Shown: piece by piece, positions 21,090 to 30,984 of the stretch | How positions within the stretch are numbered: position 1 is the stretch's first letter | Layout of the letters: every line of letters starts with the position of its first letter | Assembly: GCA_964006375.1 (NCBI GenBank) | Contig: OZ023262.1 | Span: 193,916,907 to 193,980,906 of the forward strand | Length of the DNA stretch: 64,000 nucleotides | Direction: 5' to 3' | Origin: Tillus elongatus | Lineage: Eukaryota; Arthropoda; Insecta; Coleoptera; Cleridae | Program-made: the position numbers and the translations under genes | Notes under the pieces: model-generated | Database searches by the model: none | Seen by the model: the letters and a program-made list of their open reading frames with translations, nothing else | Told to the model about the DNA's origin: nothing

Positions 21090-21467
21090 ATCAGCCGAAT
21101 TTTCCGAACCCATAATATCAAAACCGTATTCACAACAGACCAAAAACTGTCAAATCTTATAAAAACTCCCAAGGATACGATTCCAAACGAATCCCACGGA
21201 GTTTATGAAATTCCTTGTTCCGACTGTTCCCGAACTTACGTAGGACAAACAAACAGACGCATCCACAATAGAATATACGAACACACCCTCGCAGTTAGAA
21301 AATCCGACCCCTCATCGGCGCTGGCCATGCATCATATTCATACAGGGCACAAAATAGACTTCGATAATGCCAAAACAATAGCACCGGTTTACAATTTCAA
21401 AACGAGAATTATCCGCGAAGCAATCGAGATTTATTGCATCATTATCTGCCGTAACAAATGCCGGTGA
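21090..21467 (+). CDS. GIY-YIG endonuclease segment of Penelope-like element P2
   Basis: Open from 21090 to the TGA at 21465-21467, with no native start. It reads NIKTVFTTDQKLSNLIK, then SHGVYEIPCSDCSRTYVGQ (GVY and YVG of the nuclease), RRIHNRIYEH (catalytic Arg region) and ALAMHHIHTGHKIDF (His region), then IIREAIEIYC. The N-terminal linker resembles that between RT and nuclease in Neptune-type Penelope-like elements. No RT is present upstream because the palindrome arm replaces it. The domain has no internal stop. Confidence 0.8.
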   Translation: MSRIFRTHNIKTVFTTDQKLSNLIKTPKDTIPNESHGVYEIPCSDCSRTYVGQTNRRIHNRIYEHTLAVRKSDPSSALAMHHIHTGHKIDFDNAKTIAPVYNFKTRIIREAIEIYCIIICRNKCR

Positions 21468-21710
21468 CCCTCTTAATCTTCCTCTAGATACCGTGACCAA
21501 AGACCCCCACTTAATTGACGGTGACCCCACTACTTTCACTGATGACGCAACAGGTAGACGGAACGACATATATAAGACAAGACTTGCAACGAACTGCCAG
21601 ATCTCTCTGAGGCCTAGGGTTGAACACACTGAGACCTCACAGACGATCTCCGGCGAGATTTGGGGAGTAGGCAGATTGAGGCCCTGTAATCGAGCTACAA
21701 CAACCCAACC

Positions 21711-22060
21711 TACCTTTATCCACCGCTCTAAGGAGTAGGCAGATTGAGGCCTTAGAGTGTCCTTACACATTTCCTTTACCTACCCTTGTCCACCACTCTA
21801 AAGAGTAGGCAGATTGAGGCCTTAGAGTGTCCTTACATATTTCCTTTACCCACCTTTGTCCATCACTCTAAGGAGTAGGCAGATTGAGGCCTTAGATTGT
21901 CCTTACATATTTCCTTTACCCACCTTTGTCCACCACTCTAAGGAGTAGGCAGATTGAGGCCTTAGAGTGTCCTTACATATTTCCTTTACCCACCTTTGTC
22001 CATCACTCTAAGGAGTAGGCAGATTGAGGCCTTAGAGTGTCCTTACATATTTCCTTTACC
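21711..22060 (-). repeat. 70-bp tandem repeats x5, P2 right arm (mirror)
   Basis: The inverse of the array at 20501-20850, with CCTTACATATTTCCTTTACC (or its CACAT variant) at 21761, 21831, 21901, 21971 and 22041. The copy number is the same on both arms. Confidence 0.95.
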
Positions 22061-22100
22061 TCTTGAAAATGGCTCCAAAACAGGAGTCGAAACGTCGAGT
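22058..22100 (+). ncRNA. Degraded hammerhead-like motif, P2 right arm
   Basis: TTGAAAA, then T, stem II GGCTCC/GGAGTC, GAAAC and GTC. The CUGANGA box has lost conserved bases in both arms. The left arm has GGCTTC/GGAGCC instead, so stem II pairing is kept with different bases. Probably inactive. Confidence 0.45.
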
Positions 22101-22143
22101 TTCCATAAATTCTGGACGCGGTTTAACCCGAGAACCAAGCATG

Positions 22144-22145
<2 letters not shown>

Positions 22146-22237
<92 letters not shown>
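22146..22237. repeat. (TA)n microsatellite, right of P2
   Basis: A 92-base TA run followed by TATCACACCGATAAC, the same words that follow the TA core of the HLE repeat at 53331-54060. Confidence 0.95.
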
Positions 22238-22240
<3 letters not shown>

Positions 22241-22249
22241 ACCGATAAC

Positions 22250-22983
22250 ATTATTATTATCACTAAATTATAAGAAAAAATTGACAATTATCGAACAATT
22301 CACTTAATAAGATTCTCAAAATGGCCTCCGCCTACTTCAATACATTTTTCTAGTCTCAACCCAAAATTTTGCCTCACCTTAAAAAAAGTTTGATAATCGT
22401 TTTTCATTATATCACTGGATTCGATTATTCTAGCCCAAAGTTCATCTCTGGAGTTACAAATATTCTTATATACTAATTCTTTCAAGTTTTGTAACTCCAG
22501 AGATGAACTTTGGACCAGAATAAAATTTCAGATTTGAGAGATTTTCAATGCACACCATTATTAAAACCGCAATATCTCGGTAACCACTCACTTTATGAGT
22601 TTCAACTAAGTATACCTTTTTCGTACAAAAAATTAGTAGTTTTCAGTTTTTCTGAACAGATTTGCAGAAAGTTGATCATCGAAAAAGTTATGCCCCTGTA
22701 AAACATTCGGGTTTAGTGTAGGTGGCGCCAACTATGATGTAGCTCAAAATAGGTATCACGGTTGGAAGCGGCATCCTCGATAACCCCCCATTACAAAGTT
22801 CCAAATCAATATTCCAGTAATTAGCAGAAAAACGAGCGATTTAATTTTTTTCAAAGTCAAATTTAACACCCTGTATATCGAAAACAAGCAACAATCGGAC
22901 AAAACGTATTGATGAAAGTCTATTTAATTTTTGATGCTCTATCCGAATATATGGGTTTGGCTCATTGTTAGAGGGACACGCTG
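22250..22983 (-). mobile_element. Mariner-type transposon remnant
   Basis: On the minus strand, 22300-22485 reads KELVYKNICNSRDELWARI, then QTFFKVRQNFGLRLEKCIEV and GGGHFENLI, the C-terminus of an insect mariner/Tc3-like transposase. To the right is a non-coding segment with ACCCTGTATA at about 22869 and GGGACACGCTGTATA next to the (TA)n tract at 22984, like mariner termini at a TA target. A perfect 26-bp inverted repeat disrupts the gene (22435-22460 and 22488-22513). Catalytic motifs are gone. Confidence 0.65.
22435..22513. repeat. Perfect 26-bp inverted repeat, 27-base spacer
   Basis: The left arm CCAAAGTTCATCTCTGGAGT... (22435-22460) is exactly complementary to 22488-22513. It lies within the transposase relic, so part of the gene end was inverted and duplicated. 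Confidence 0.9.
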
Positions 22984-22985
22984 TA

Positions 22986-23064
<79 letters not shown>
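22984..23064. repeat. (TA)n microsatellite
   Basis: An almost pure TA run directly beside the mariner-like terminus. Confidence 0.95.
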
Positions 23065-23067
<3 letters not shown>

Positions 23068-24170
23068 CCATTAAAGGCTATCGACCTCATGTTCCATTGC
23101 TGGGTTGCTTCTCTTACTTTGTTTAGCTTTCGGCTCCTGGGAACGCACCAAAAAAGGTGCAAAATATAAAGCATTTTAAGAACCTGCGTCTTTTGCTGTC
23201 CATATTTCTGTGGTCAAATGTCTTAAGTGAGACTTAACATTTTGGATACTAAAAATAACGACCGTTATTCCCTATCAATCTGTCTATATGATGAAAATTT
23301 CTAGAAGTATGTTCTCTATAATTATCGGTTCAAAGAAAATAGTTATAGCTTTAGATAGTTCCCCGGTTATACCGGAAGTGAACATCTACTTCCTTATTTC
23401 AAATATCTAATTTGAATGTACTCCCAAAAAATAGTGGATTGTTTTATAGTGATATTTAAAAAATCGATACTTCCCTGTTTTAAATTCATTATTTTTGGTT
23501 TGAGTAACGACATTGTTTTCTATTTTAGCAACTATATGACAGTAATGACAAAGCTAAATGTTGACTGTCCAATTGACATTTTTCCAGGGAGGATGCCTAT
23601 TTCCTCTAGAAGTGAAGTCTTGTTTAACTATTTTCGTGGTAGGTCTAGGTTAACTTGGACAACAACAAATATGCGACACGCCCTATCAGCAATTGTGTGA
23701 TATTCACCGTAAATAATAATTGAATTTAGCAGGTCGTTATTACTATATTTTCCAAATGACAAAGCCATAACACTTAACTGGAAGGAGCAAAGAACAGTAC
23801 TGTCACTTAGGCAGTTAGAATATGTCAAATCTGACCACTGGTATTTGTTTCATAGCAACCTTGCTGAAGACAAGACGGTAGTTGTGGATACATAATTCTT
23901 AAAAAAGTTGATTTAGTTTCCATTATACAATTTTCTGTATATCTTGTGGAATTTTTTACAAAATAACTAAATAAATGTCATGTTCTACAAAGTTTGTGCA
24001 TTTTCTCAACCAGATTTTATTATATAGTATCCAATCTAAGAGAAGATTTATAAAAGTGACTTAAATTCACAAAATAATGAAATAATTTGCTTAAGACGCA
24101 AAAATAATATAAAACAGTATATATTTCCGTCACAAATTAAACCATGAATTCAAATATGTAATAATATACA
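23065..24170. other. No gene recognised; one shared repeat at 23110-23280
   Basis: At about 23129-23170 GGCTCCTGGGAACGCACC and AAAAAAGGTGCAAAATATA, then TATTCCCTATCAATCTGTC at about 23265, match a segment at 46925-46995. The remainder has short frames only and no recognised domain. Confidence 0.45.
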
Positions 24171-24618
24171 GCGTGTTTAGCTTGAAGTCAAGTCACGGTT
24201 ATTTGGAGTTTCTAAAAAGTAATAATGTTATATATAATCTCACCATAATTAGAACCGCAGACCGGTTCCGCTTTAATTATAGCTCGTCAGTACGGTATAC
24301 TAATTACAGCGAAAAGACACCTATGGTAGCTATGGTAGCCAGCCTCCTAAAACATTGTGAGATGTGCGACAGGGTCTCCATCTCGGTGCGGAACCAGGTA
24401 GTATGTTGTCACGACAGCTTCAAATAACACAAAATGTTATAAAATAGAGACTATGTATAAACAACTAATAATTTTGTAAATTGTCAGCCCTGGCCCATTT
24501 CTTCCCTAATACAGGGATAATGTATGGAAGGTCATACTACCTGGTTCCGCACTGAGATGACGACCCCGTCGTATATCTCACAATGTACTAGTAATAAGGT
24601 GTTAGTAGCACCCTGTAT
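24171..24618. mobile_element. MITE-like element with mariner-type tips
   Basis: It begins TACAGCGTGTTTAGC and ends GCACCCTGTATA, imperfect inverted tips of the TACAGGGTG type in a TA context. Inside is a longer inverted repeat, 24352-24405 against 24533-24586 (54 bases, about five mismatches), with a 127-base spacer. No coding capacity. Confidence 0.5.
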
Positions 24619-25028
24619 AAATTTCTCGAACTGTCAACTGCATGAGATCAAGTAGTATTTCAGCATCAAGATGTAAGAAAATTGTAGCTGAAGAGATAAA
24701 ACTCAGTTAACATGAACATTTTTACTAAACCTCTTCAGATGTCAATTTTTGTATTCAGGCCGCCATATTTTAGAAACTATTAGAGATAACGACCAACTAT
24801 ACATAAAGTCATATTAAAATTTGATAGGGTATCTAAAAATGTCCTAATATATACGATGTTCTATTTGAAATAAGAAGGTTGATGTTCACCTCCGATAAAA
24901 CCGGAAACGATCTAAAGTGTAACTATTTCTTCAACAAATAATTATAGAAAACATACGTCTAGAAATTATCAGATTTCAGATTTCAAATCAGAGTAGTAAT
25001 ATACGGATAACAGTCCAAGTTTGTAGGA

Positions 25029-25119
<91 letters not shown>

Positions 25120-25445
25120 CCTTGAAATAAGATCAACCTAAAAAATTTGTGATGATCGTAATTGTAACATTGTTAACATTTATTTCTAAGTTAAAGGTGG
25201 AAACATACCAAGACAATATTCTCGTCCTCATTTGAACAATCATATCATTTTCATTATTAATTTTCCGAAAGCCGTAAATAAAAATAATTCTTTTTTCCAA
25301 CGTTGGGACTGTAAAAAACAAGGTAGTTTTCTGAGTCTTATCCTTCTAAACTTTTACACTGAATTGTTGACAATACGGACAAAATAATATCGCGCAGGCG
25401 TTCGATGGTTTATGGTGGTAAGTAAAAATTTGTTTTGACTTTTTT
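24619..25445. other. No gene recognised; (TA)n at 25032-25117
   Basis: AT-rich spacer. The 86-base TA run at 25032-25117 is the only clear feature. Confidence 0.5.
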
Positions 25446-25775
25446 TATTTATTTTTTATTTCAACGACACACCACGACGGCTCACAGCCTAAATGCTATC
25501 GTACCGTGTCGACAAAGAAGAAAGAGGCAATTTGTTAATTCTGGACTTGAAGGTTTGGAGGTTCGGAGCAGAAGGAAAAACATGTGCCGGCAAGGAATTC
25601 CACAACTTGGAAGTCCTCGGGACAAAAGAGCGGGCATAACAAGATGCTCTATGTCTGGTGACCTGGACAGTAAAAGGGTGCATTGGCTTTGTTCCTTTGT
25701 TAGATTTGTTGGGGCCAGCAGGTGGAGGAACTATGGAAGAAAGCTCCTCTGAGCAGTGCCCGAGCAAATATCTAT

Positions 25776-25828
<53 letters not shown>

Positions 25829-26950
25829 GTCACCAAGCGCACGTCGGTGGGCAAGGGATTGCAGCCTTTGGGTGAAGGTAGGGTAACCGATGAGACGTAT
25901 ATCTCTATTCTGAATGGAGTCCAGGATAGCGAGTGTAGAAGCGGCAGCAACACCCCAAATGTGGGAGCAGTATTCGAGGTTTGGTCTTATTTGTGAAGTA
26001 TATAAGGTATAGAGATTAGCTGGTGAAAAGTATTTGCGAGCTCGAAAGAGGAAACCTAATTTCTTAGCAGCCGCTTCTGCAATTGATGTGACATGTTGGT
26101 GCCAATTGAGATTTCGATCTACAGAAATTCCAACAAATGAAAAGACTCATTACTTTCAATAACTTGGTTGTTCATTGTGATGGGTCTAGAGCTGGTGTAT
26201 CTCTTATGAGATAGAAAGCAAGAAAGAAATTTGGTGGAGTTGAATTGTACAAGATTTCTACTTTCCCATTTCAATATTTTTTGAAGATCTACACAGACAG
26301 AACCCTCCATGAACTGCGATCCTTATCTAATTGGGCTAAAGAGACAGGCTTAGAATATTGTATATTTGAGTGGAGTGTTCTGTCATCCGCGTAACTGTGA
26401 ACTGGGTTGGATGTGCTAGAGAGGAGGTCATTGATGTGGAGAAGAAACAAAGTTGGGACTAAAGCTGAACCTTGAGAGACTCATGCATTAATTGGATACA
26501 GTTTAGAGCAATGGCCATGCACGACAACAGAAATGCTCCGGTTGGAGAGGAAATTTGCTGTCCAGGTACAGAGCTTTGGTGGTAGGCCATTGGCCGCAAG
26601 TGTATTAAGCAGCGCTGCGTGCCAGATCTGCTCGAATACTTTGGATATGTCTAGCGCGACAACCTGGGATTCACCGTGTAGTTCCATAGACTTGTTCCAA
26701 TGAATGGGTGACAAAGGAAAGGAGGTCGGCAGTTGACCTGCGCTGACGGAATCCATACAGCCTGTCGTGGACTAGACTGTGTTTTTCAAGAAATTCTAGT
26801 AATTCGTGTTGATATACTTTTGCATCACTTTAGAGACGACTGAAAGGAGAGAAATAGGCCTGTAGTTGCTAGGAAGCGCTTTGGATCCTTTCGGGGGGGC
26901 GGGTTGTACTCGAACAGTTTTCCAGTTACTAGCGAATACGCCTTGTTTTT
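25446..26950 (-). pseudogene. Jockey-like LINE (family J) copy C, 5'-truncated
   Basis: On the minus strand this matches the family J RT at 30975-32336. Visible are NWKTVRVQP at the truncated 5' end (about 26930), a broken NYRPISLL region, VVALDISKVFEQIWHAALL (motif A with D to E and other changes), CTWTANFLSNRSISVVVHG, and the C-terminal SFVPRTSKLWNSLPAHVFPS (about 25570-25640). The 3' tail with TTTATT runs is at 25435-25470. It carries many indels and stops plus a (GA)n expansion inside the frame. It abuts the gypsy relic at about 26950. Confidence 0.85.
25779..25826. repeat. (GA)n microsatellite inside LINE copy C
   Basis: A 48-base AG run (CT on the coding strand). At the same place the intact copies have only CCTCTCTCTCTTTTATAG, so the run grew from a short CT stretch in the element. 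Confidence 0.9.
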
Positions 26951-28560
26951 TGCCGTCTATAACTTCAGATGCTACATTGTCGATTCACCTGACATTATCA
27001 TAAGCACGGACCATCAGCCTTTACGCTGGTTGGTGTAAATTAAAACACCAATTGGAAGACTTGCCAGGTGGGCGTTACAGCTCCACTCATTTAACCTCAA
27101 GATTTAGTACACATCGGGTAAAGCCAACGTCGTAGTTGATACCTTCCGACGACACCCTGTAACTTAATACGATCTGCCAACAAAGGAAGTATGCGAAATC
27201 ACGATTGATTTGCCAATGATTTCACCAAGTGACTTGCGTATACGTCAGTTCATAGATCTTAAAATTTGCGATATAATTCGAGACTTAAATTTCCATTCCA
27301 TAAAGATGGAGCTTGTAAGTGGTGAGGACGAGGCTACATCATGGAAAAATGTATTATGTATTAATAACTTAATGACAAGAAAATGTCCAACTCATTGCCC
27401 AAACAAGACAGAGGAGAAAATTCTTAAACAATTTCATGAACAAATCTCATGCCACGAAGGATGAACGTAGACTTCAAAGACCACGAAGGGTTAGTACTGG
27501 CCAGAAATGAGAAAATCCGTTTTTAACCGTGTAAAATTTTGTGTCGAATGTCAGCGTTACAAGGCGTTGAACTAGAAGCCAGTTGTCCTTGTCCAGATAC
27601 CTCTGTCACCTGCCAGGTTCGTAAACACTTAAGTGGACTTCTTCGGGCCCTTCCCAGAAACACAGAAAGGTAACTGGTGGATTATAATCGTAGAAGATAT
27701 TGCCTCCAAATGGATAGAGATGTTCCCTACGAAACAAACTGTTGCCACAGCTACTATTTCAGTAGAATAAATATATTTGCGATATGGCATACCAAGACGT
27801 TTAAAAAGTGATAAGTGCGTGCAGTTTATTAGCAAAGTCATGCAGGACGGCTGTGCCTACCTAAACATATCCCAAGACCTAATTCGTCTATTCCATGTGG
27901 AAGACAATCCAGTCGAACGCAAGAAGCGTGACAAAGCCAAGACCGGGAACACTGACAGCAAGCGACCATACCAGATGGGATGAGAAGCTGCCTTCTATAC
28001 GCTTCTCCTTAAATACAGCTACATGCAAAAGTATAGTTTATACCCCAGCATTCATAACATCTGGAGCTTCATTCCGTCCATGAAGTAGCACACAAGATGC
28101 CCCAAATTATCAATACAGGGAACTATGTACCCGCCATCACACCTTATTTACTGTGTATGAGTAGAGTTCTTGAAGAAGCTCGCGAACGGCAAGAATACCT
28201 TCAAGATAAGAGCAAGAAGTATGCTGACCAGAAACGTCAACGAGATCTCAAGTACGAACCAGGTGAGCTAGTGCTAGTAAAATCGCACATATCCTCAGTA
28301 AAGCATCCCATAACGCGACCTCTAAGCTTTCCCCAAAAAGAGATGGACCTTACCTCATACTGCTATCTGCGACCAAGCCAGTTATCATATTGCGAACCTT
28401 CGAACCCAGCAGTCTTAATTGGCAAGTACCATGTGTCAGACCTTACACATGGTACTTACACCCTTTCACCAGCAGAGTGGTCCTCTTCCTTCTTAAGCTC
28501 TGCCAAAACGCCAAAGAGGAAGATCCAAGAGAATTCGTGAAACAAAAGTGTTCCGCACCC
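26951..28560 (+). pseudogene. Ty3/gypsy pol relic: RNase H, integrase and C-terminal domain
   Basis: In drifting frames: TDHQPLRWLV and GRLARWALQLHSFNLKI with TSGKANVVVDTFRR (RNase H end, about 27010-27155); WPEMRKSVFNRVKFCVECQR (zinc-binding H2C2 region, about 27501-27560); VDFFGPFPETQKGNWWIIIV and EDIASKWIEMFP (integrase core with the first Asp); RYGIPRRLKSDKCVQF (second Asp); RERQEYLQDKSKKYADQKRQ and YEPGELVLVKS (integrase C-terminus, about 28170-28280); and GKYHVSDL. This order is that of Ty3/gypsy pol. Several stops and frameshifts kill it, and gag, protease and RT are absent. No LTR was identified. Confidence 0.8.
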
Positions 28561-29057
28561 TGTCCCTTTGCGATACTGGAACATAAACTTTACTCCAGCA
28601 CATCACACGAGGAAGTTTATGACGACCCACCTCTTTATAAGCTGGTAACGGTGCCTTGTGTACATTCATCCACCGGCTATAACGGACAAGTGTGTGTTCC
28701 ACGAATTACAAAAGCAACAGGCGAGTATTTTCGTCGCGATAGAGGTAGTAGTGTCAGAGTAGTTTTAATTGAATAAGTCCCGGTGTTACCGTTTTCGTTG
28801 TGTTAAGCGAAGCGCAGAACGACCCTCCTTGCATTTGCATCGAGTTTATTGTATAGTTAGTTATTCATAAGCATATTGTTATCCAATGCCAAAGAACTCA
28901 TGACACATTAGCAGGTGGTAGTGGAATTTTCCTTTATGTAATAGTAAAGGATTTTTTCACGCCCGAGGAGGTACCACCCCATACATCAAGGGGCCGGTGA
29001 AGTCCCAACGGACGTTTCCGGTTCTGGTGTATGAGTCGGTTTCCCTTATAAGCAAAA
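28561..29057. other. Junction between gypsy relic and LINE; likely LINE 5' region from about 28960
   Basis: The frame at 28390-28776 continues past the recognisable gypsy end and was not recognised. From about 28960 the GC-richer sequence (CGCCCGAGGAGGTACCACC) is probably the 5' untranslated region of the Jockey-like LINE. No LTR boundaries were found. Confidence 0.35.
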
Positions 29058-30479
29058 ATGATGATGGCTCCTCCTTGTATAAAATATTCCGGAGGCAAAA
29101 TACCCCTCCATTCGGATCTCCGGGAGAGGGGTGTACAGGGGGCGCCAACATCAAGATTTAACATATCCTTTTCGAATATATGTGGCCTAAATTCTAACCT
29201 GAACTCCGTCCACCATTTCCTCCAGGCTAACAGGCCCCAACTCCTCTTCCTCACCGAAACCCAAATCAGTGCCAAAACAGCCACTAATCACCTTAATTTC
29301 CCGGGGTATGAGCTCCTTACTGCCTTTAGATTGCATGGAGGCGTGTGCGCATACGTCCGTAGCAATCTACCCTGCACCAGACTTCCCAATTTAGAAGCTG
29401 GAAGAAAAGACATACTATGGATAAAACTCTCTCTCAGGGCTGCAACTAAATTCATCTGTTGCATTTACCGGTCACCTTCTGACAACAACTTTGTCCAGCT
29501 CTTTGACTACCTTTCTGAAAAAAACGATTATCTGATTTCTGAATATCCTTCCTCCGAGGTCACTATTCTTGGCGACTTCAATGTCCATAATAAGGAATGG
29601 CTAGGATCTTCAAAAACCGATCCACAAGGGAGAGCAGCGGAGGCCTTTGCAGTCAGCAATTCTTTGGCCAATATGGTTCAGCAACCTACTTACTTTCCTC
29701 GTATCCCAACACACAGCTCAAATCCCTTGGATCTCCTTCTTACTACAAACCCTGAATGCTATAAGATATCAGTCACCGCCCCCCTTGGTCGCTCAGACCA
29801 CGGCATGGTCACTGCTTCCTGTGCAATGCAACCCGAGGTCACACAGTCATCACACCCACGTATCGTTTGGCACTACAACTCCGCAAACTGGGACGAAATG
29901 CGGGATTACTTTTCCTCATTTCCATGGGCGTCTGTCTGCTTCTCTCATCCTGACCCCTCTGATATCTCACAAAACGTCACCGAAATTATCCAAGCTGGCA
30001 TGGAATTATTTATTCCACGTACACAGAAAACCTCTTCAGCCACTCAAAAGCCCTGGTTCTCTAAATCATGTGACAAGGCCAGACTTGAAAAGGTCAAAGC
30101 TCACAAAACGCTTCTACACAATCCCAGTCAAGAAAATCGTCAAGCATTCAACGACGCAAGAAACCGCTATGTCCGCATTCTTTCTGAGGCAAAAAACTCG
30201 TTTAATAACCACATCAAAAACAAAGTCCTCTCAAGCTCCAACGGCGGCAAACCCTTCTGGACTCTTGCTAAGTCTATTGGGAATAATTTCTGCAAGAGCA
30301 CGTTCCCACCTCTTGTCTCAGGGGATGAAATTGTTTCTACCGCCCTGGGCAAGGCTGAACTTTTTGCTTCGTTGTTCGCCGGAAATTCTACTCTCAACCC
30401 ACCTCCAAATGTTCAACCACCAACAGTCCCCAATGTCGCGCATAAAATGACTGATATCATTTTCAGAACTAAAAATTAA
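29058..30479 (+). CDS. Jockey-like LINE (family J) endonuclease, copy A1
   Basis: A 473-codon open frame with an apurinic-type endonuclease domain. In order: FSNICGLNSNLNSV (catalytic Asn), LLFLTETQIS (Glu), GGVCAYVRSNLP, CCIYRSPS (Tyr), VTILGDFNVHNKEW (Asp and Asn), NPLDLLLT and GRSDHGMV (Asp and His). All catalytic positions are present. It is followed by the linker to the RT (KPWFSKSCDKARLEKVKAHK). In the intact element this is one ORF2 with the RT; here a single-base shift near 30472 ends it early with TAA. It nicks target DNA to prime reverse transcription. There are three Met codons at the start, so the true start is not certain. Confidence 0.85.
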   Translation: MMMAPPCIKYSGGKIPLHSDLRERGVQGAPTSRFNISFSNICGLNSNLNSVHHFLQANRPQLLFLTETQISAKTATNHLNFPGYELLTAFRLHGGVCAYVRSNLPCTRLPNLEAGRKDILWIKLSLRAATKFICCIYRSPSDNNFVQLFDYLSEKNDYLISEYPSSEVTILGDFNVHNKEWLGSSKTDPQGRAAEAFAVSNSLANMVQQPTYFPRIPTHSSNPLDLLLTTNPECYKISVTAPLGRSDHGMVTASCAMQPEVTQSSHPRIVWHYNSANWDEMRDYFSSFPWASVCFSHPDPSDISQNVTEIIQAGMELFIPRTQKTSSATQKPWFSKSCDKARLEKVKAHKTLLHNPSQENRQAFNDARNRYVRILSEAKNSFNNHIKNKVLSSSNGGKPFWTLAKSIGNNFCKSTFPPLVSGDEIVSTALGKAELFASLFAGNSTLNPPPNVQPPTVPNVAHKMTDIIFRTKN

Positions 30480-30806
30480 TAATACCAGGAAAGCCTCTGG
30501 CCTTGACGAGATCCCAGCAATTGTTCTCAAAAAATGCGCACCAGAACTTGCTCCTGTCCTGACTCGTCTGTTTCAGATATCTTACAATAAAGGCATATTC
30601 CCTAGTAACTGGAAAACTGCTCGAGTACAACCCATCCCCAAAAAAGGATCCAAAGCGCTTCCTAGCAACTACAGGCCTATTTCTCTCCTTTCAGTCATCT
30701 CTAAAGTGATGAAAAAGTATATAAACACCGAACTACTAAAATTCCTTGAAAAACACAGTCTAATCCACGACAGGCAGTATGGATTCCGTCAGCGCAGAGA
30801 CTGCGA
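30472..30806 (+). pseudogene. Family J reverse transcriptase N-terminus, copy A1, truncated
   Basis: After the frameshift the translation continues NTRKASGLDEIPAIVLKKCA, LFQISYNKGIFPSNWKTARV, ALPSNYRPISLLSVISKVMK and DRQYGFRQRR. It then breaks off at about 30806 where the sequence shared with 60892 begins. Motifs A to C are not part of this copy. Confidence 0.85.
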
Positions 30807-30984
30807 CACGCGTGACCTACAACTTGCGTCGTGCAGTGTACACTAGAGCAAAATAAGTTTATCTACTTTTGAACTATCATCTAAGATTCTAATGTCTGTT
30901 GGAGCTACACTGACAAATGACAGTGCATCGTAACCTAAATAATCAAATAATGTTAAACGCTAGTTAATAGTTAATTGTTTTACA
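30807..30984 (+). repeat. Shared 5' block of chimeric LINE J, locus A
   Basis: From ACACGCGTGACCTACAACTT to the RT junction at CAAAGCGCTTCC, this block is identical by eye to 60890-61067. It is not part of the standard family J element, since copy A1 has coding sequence in its place. Both chimeric copies have it in front of the same truncated RT. Confidence 0.9.

Larger units (their letters stand above)
20389..22145 (+). mobile_element. Penelope-like element P2, 1.75-kb palindrome
   Basis: The left arm (20400-21089) is the near-perfect complement of the right arm (21470-22135). The arms contain, from outside in, a degraded hammerhead-like block, five 70-bp repeats, and a unique 240-bp stretch ending GGAAGATTA. 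The 380-bp loop encodes a GIY-YIG domain on the plus strand. This is a different family from P1 and P3. (TA)n tracts flank both ends; beyond the right one only TATCACACCGATAAC recalls the HLE repeat family. Confidence 0.85.

Noticed and set aside
20501..22060. Regular 70-bp direct repeats that could suggest a CRISPR array
   Set aside because: Whole units repeat with no variable spacers, the array is mirrored, and the context is a eukaryotic Penelope-like element.
25489..25996. Plus-strand frame over the LINE C region, and similar frames opposite the LINE J copies
   Set aside because: These are antisense of the conserved LINE C-terminal region and recur at every copy for that reason.
26951..28960. 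A complete LTR retrotransposon
   Set aside because: No LTR pair, gag, protease or RT was found; only the RNase H to integrase end is present, in broken frames.
29647..30450. A 267-codon frame overlapping the family J endonuclease in another frame
   Set aside because: It has no recognisable domain, while the overlapping frame has a full set of endonuclease catalytic motifs; it is a shadow.
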